From positions 186,001 through 250,000 of the forward strand of contig NZ_NRRD01000002.1 of NCBI RefSeq assembly GCF_020023995.1: a DNA stretch of 64,000 bases. The letters are read 5' to 3'. This document shows positions 63,714-64,000 of this stretch, in pieces. Each line of letters opens with the position of its first letter. Within the stretch, counting starts at the first letter, position 1. Made by a program: the position numbers and the translations under genes. The notes beneath the pieces are model-generated. The model was not told the origin of the DNA. It made no database searches and worked only from the letters and a program-made list of their open reading frames with translations. The stretch is from Rhodobacter sp. TJ_12. Lineage in GTDB: Bacteria; Pseudomonadota; Alphaproteobacteria; Rhodobacterales; Rhodobacteraceae.

Positions 63714-64000
63714 ATGAAACGCTTCAAAATTAAAGAGCTCATCGTAAAACTTCCCACCGAAGGCTTCGATAAGACAGGCGAGTTCGATGGCAAAATTTGC
63801 AAGCAAGTGACGTTGTTGGAGTGTCCGGGGGGCGCAACCCGTGTGGACCCGGGACCGATTACCGATGGCCCCGTGGACCCCTGTCAACAAGTCACCCTGC
63901 TGAACTGTGCCAATCAGGCGACGCGGATTCAATGTGAGCTGACCCAAGTCCGAGAGCCTTGCCAACAAGTGACCTTGATTGATTGCGCGAATGGCGTGAC
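63714..64000 (+). CDS. Cys-repeat peptide, candidate RiPP precursor (partial)
   Basis: The gene runs off the window; 95 residues are visible. The leader-like N-terminus reads MKRFKIKELIVKLPTEGFDK. It is followed by three copies of C-[KQ]-Q-V-T-L-[LI]-x-C, with Cys at 29/37, 56/64 and 82/90 (spacing 27 and 26), and one extra Cys at 73. Each repeat continues with a G/N-rich patch and Thr. Base composition is less GC-rich than the neighbours. The pattern of basic-hydrophobic leader plus repeated Cys/Thr core suggests a ribosomally made, modified peptide; maturation enzymes could lie downstream. A repeat-containing surface protein is the main alternative. The ribosome binding site is weak. Confidence 0.6.
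   Translation, partial: MKRFKIKELIVKLPTEGFDKTGEFDGKICKQVTLLECPGGATRVDPGPITDGPVDPCQQVTLLNCANQATRIQCELTQVREPCQQVTLIDCANGV

Noticed and set aside
63567-63968. 133-codon minus-strand frame opposite the repeat-peptide gene
   Set aside because: It is the antisense of the Cys-repeat gene; repeated sequence keeps stops absent on both strands, and only the sense frame shows an orderly Cys motif.
1-64000. CRISPR arrays
   Set aside because: No series of regularly spaced identical repeats was seen; the only tandem repeats are the 12-bp units at 11614 and the coding repeats at 63800-64000.

Overview
The window is high-GC alphaproteobacterial chromosome, almost certainly Rhodobacteraceae (Rhodobacter/Cereibacter-like). 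Pointers seen directly are a circularly permuted, two-piece ssrA whose tag reads ANDNRAPVALAA, ChpT and alpha-type SspB, an olsBA ornithine-lipid pair, and a trgA-trgB-cysK locus of the kind described from Rhodobacter sphaeroides. Most genes are tightly packed, with ATGA-type stop/start overlaps.

Region 1 (1-12.5 kb) is core chromosome: the end of an FtsX-like permease, a lytic transglycosylase lipoprotein, chpT, olsB-olsA, fumC, sspB, permuted ssrA, a PEBP-family protein, a LuxR-type HTH/alpha-beta-hydrolase fusion and a 3-hydroxyisobutyrate-dehydrogenase-like gene. Region 2 (12.5-19.3 kb) is a B12 uptake operon: a cobalamin riboswitch controls btuB-btuF-btuC-btuD followed by its own exbB-exbD-tonB. 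Region 3 (19.3-37.4 kb) is mixed housekeeping (CIA30, degenerate Hint protein, MFS, lldD, trpA, ychF, rplY, pth, gloA, thyX, lsrF-like aldolase). It contains a Slam-like outer-membrane protein paired with a lipoprotein, a divergent rhodanese/ftrA cassette sitting between rplY and pth, and one conspicuously AT-rich, frameshifted P-loop ATPase gene between thyX and lsrF.

Region 4 (37.5-51.1 kb) holds a PAS-GGDEF-EAL protein coupled to a SorC/LsrR-family regulator, two identical tRNA-Asp genes, proA, a polyamine-type binding protein, a photolyase, trgA-trgB-cysK, a large MscS-type channel and tRNA-Ser(GGA).

Region 5 (51.1-60.6 kb), immediately after tRNA-Ser, is an accessory and visibly decayed island. 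It has an unknown protein, a 51-residue Cys-rich ORF, TetR plus DUF1992 with a 26-bp operator palindrome, an HsdM/Mrr chimera, a zinc-ribbon gene broken by an IS3-family remnant, two tandem ParB/RepB-like genes behind a large serine recombinase with one in-frame stop, a small HTH protein and a ParE remnant. Region 6 (60.6-64 kb) returns to native-looking sequence (SH3 lipoprotein, MFS transporter, LuxR-type regulator). It ends in a gene running off the window whose product has a short basic/hydrophobic leader and three repeats of C-[KQ]-Q-V-T-L-[LI]-x-C, which looks like a candidate peptide-natural-product precursor.
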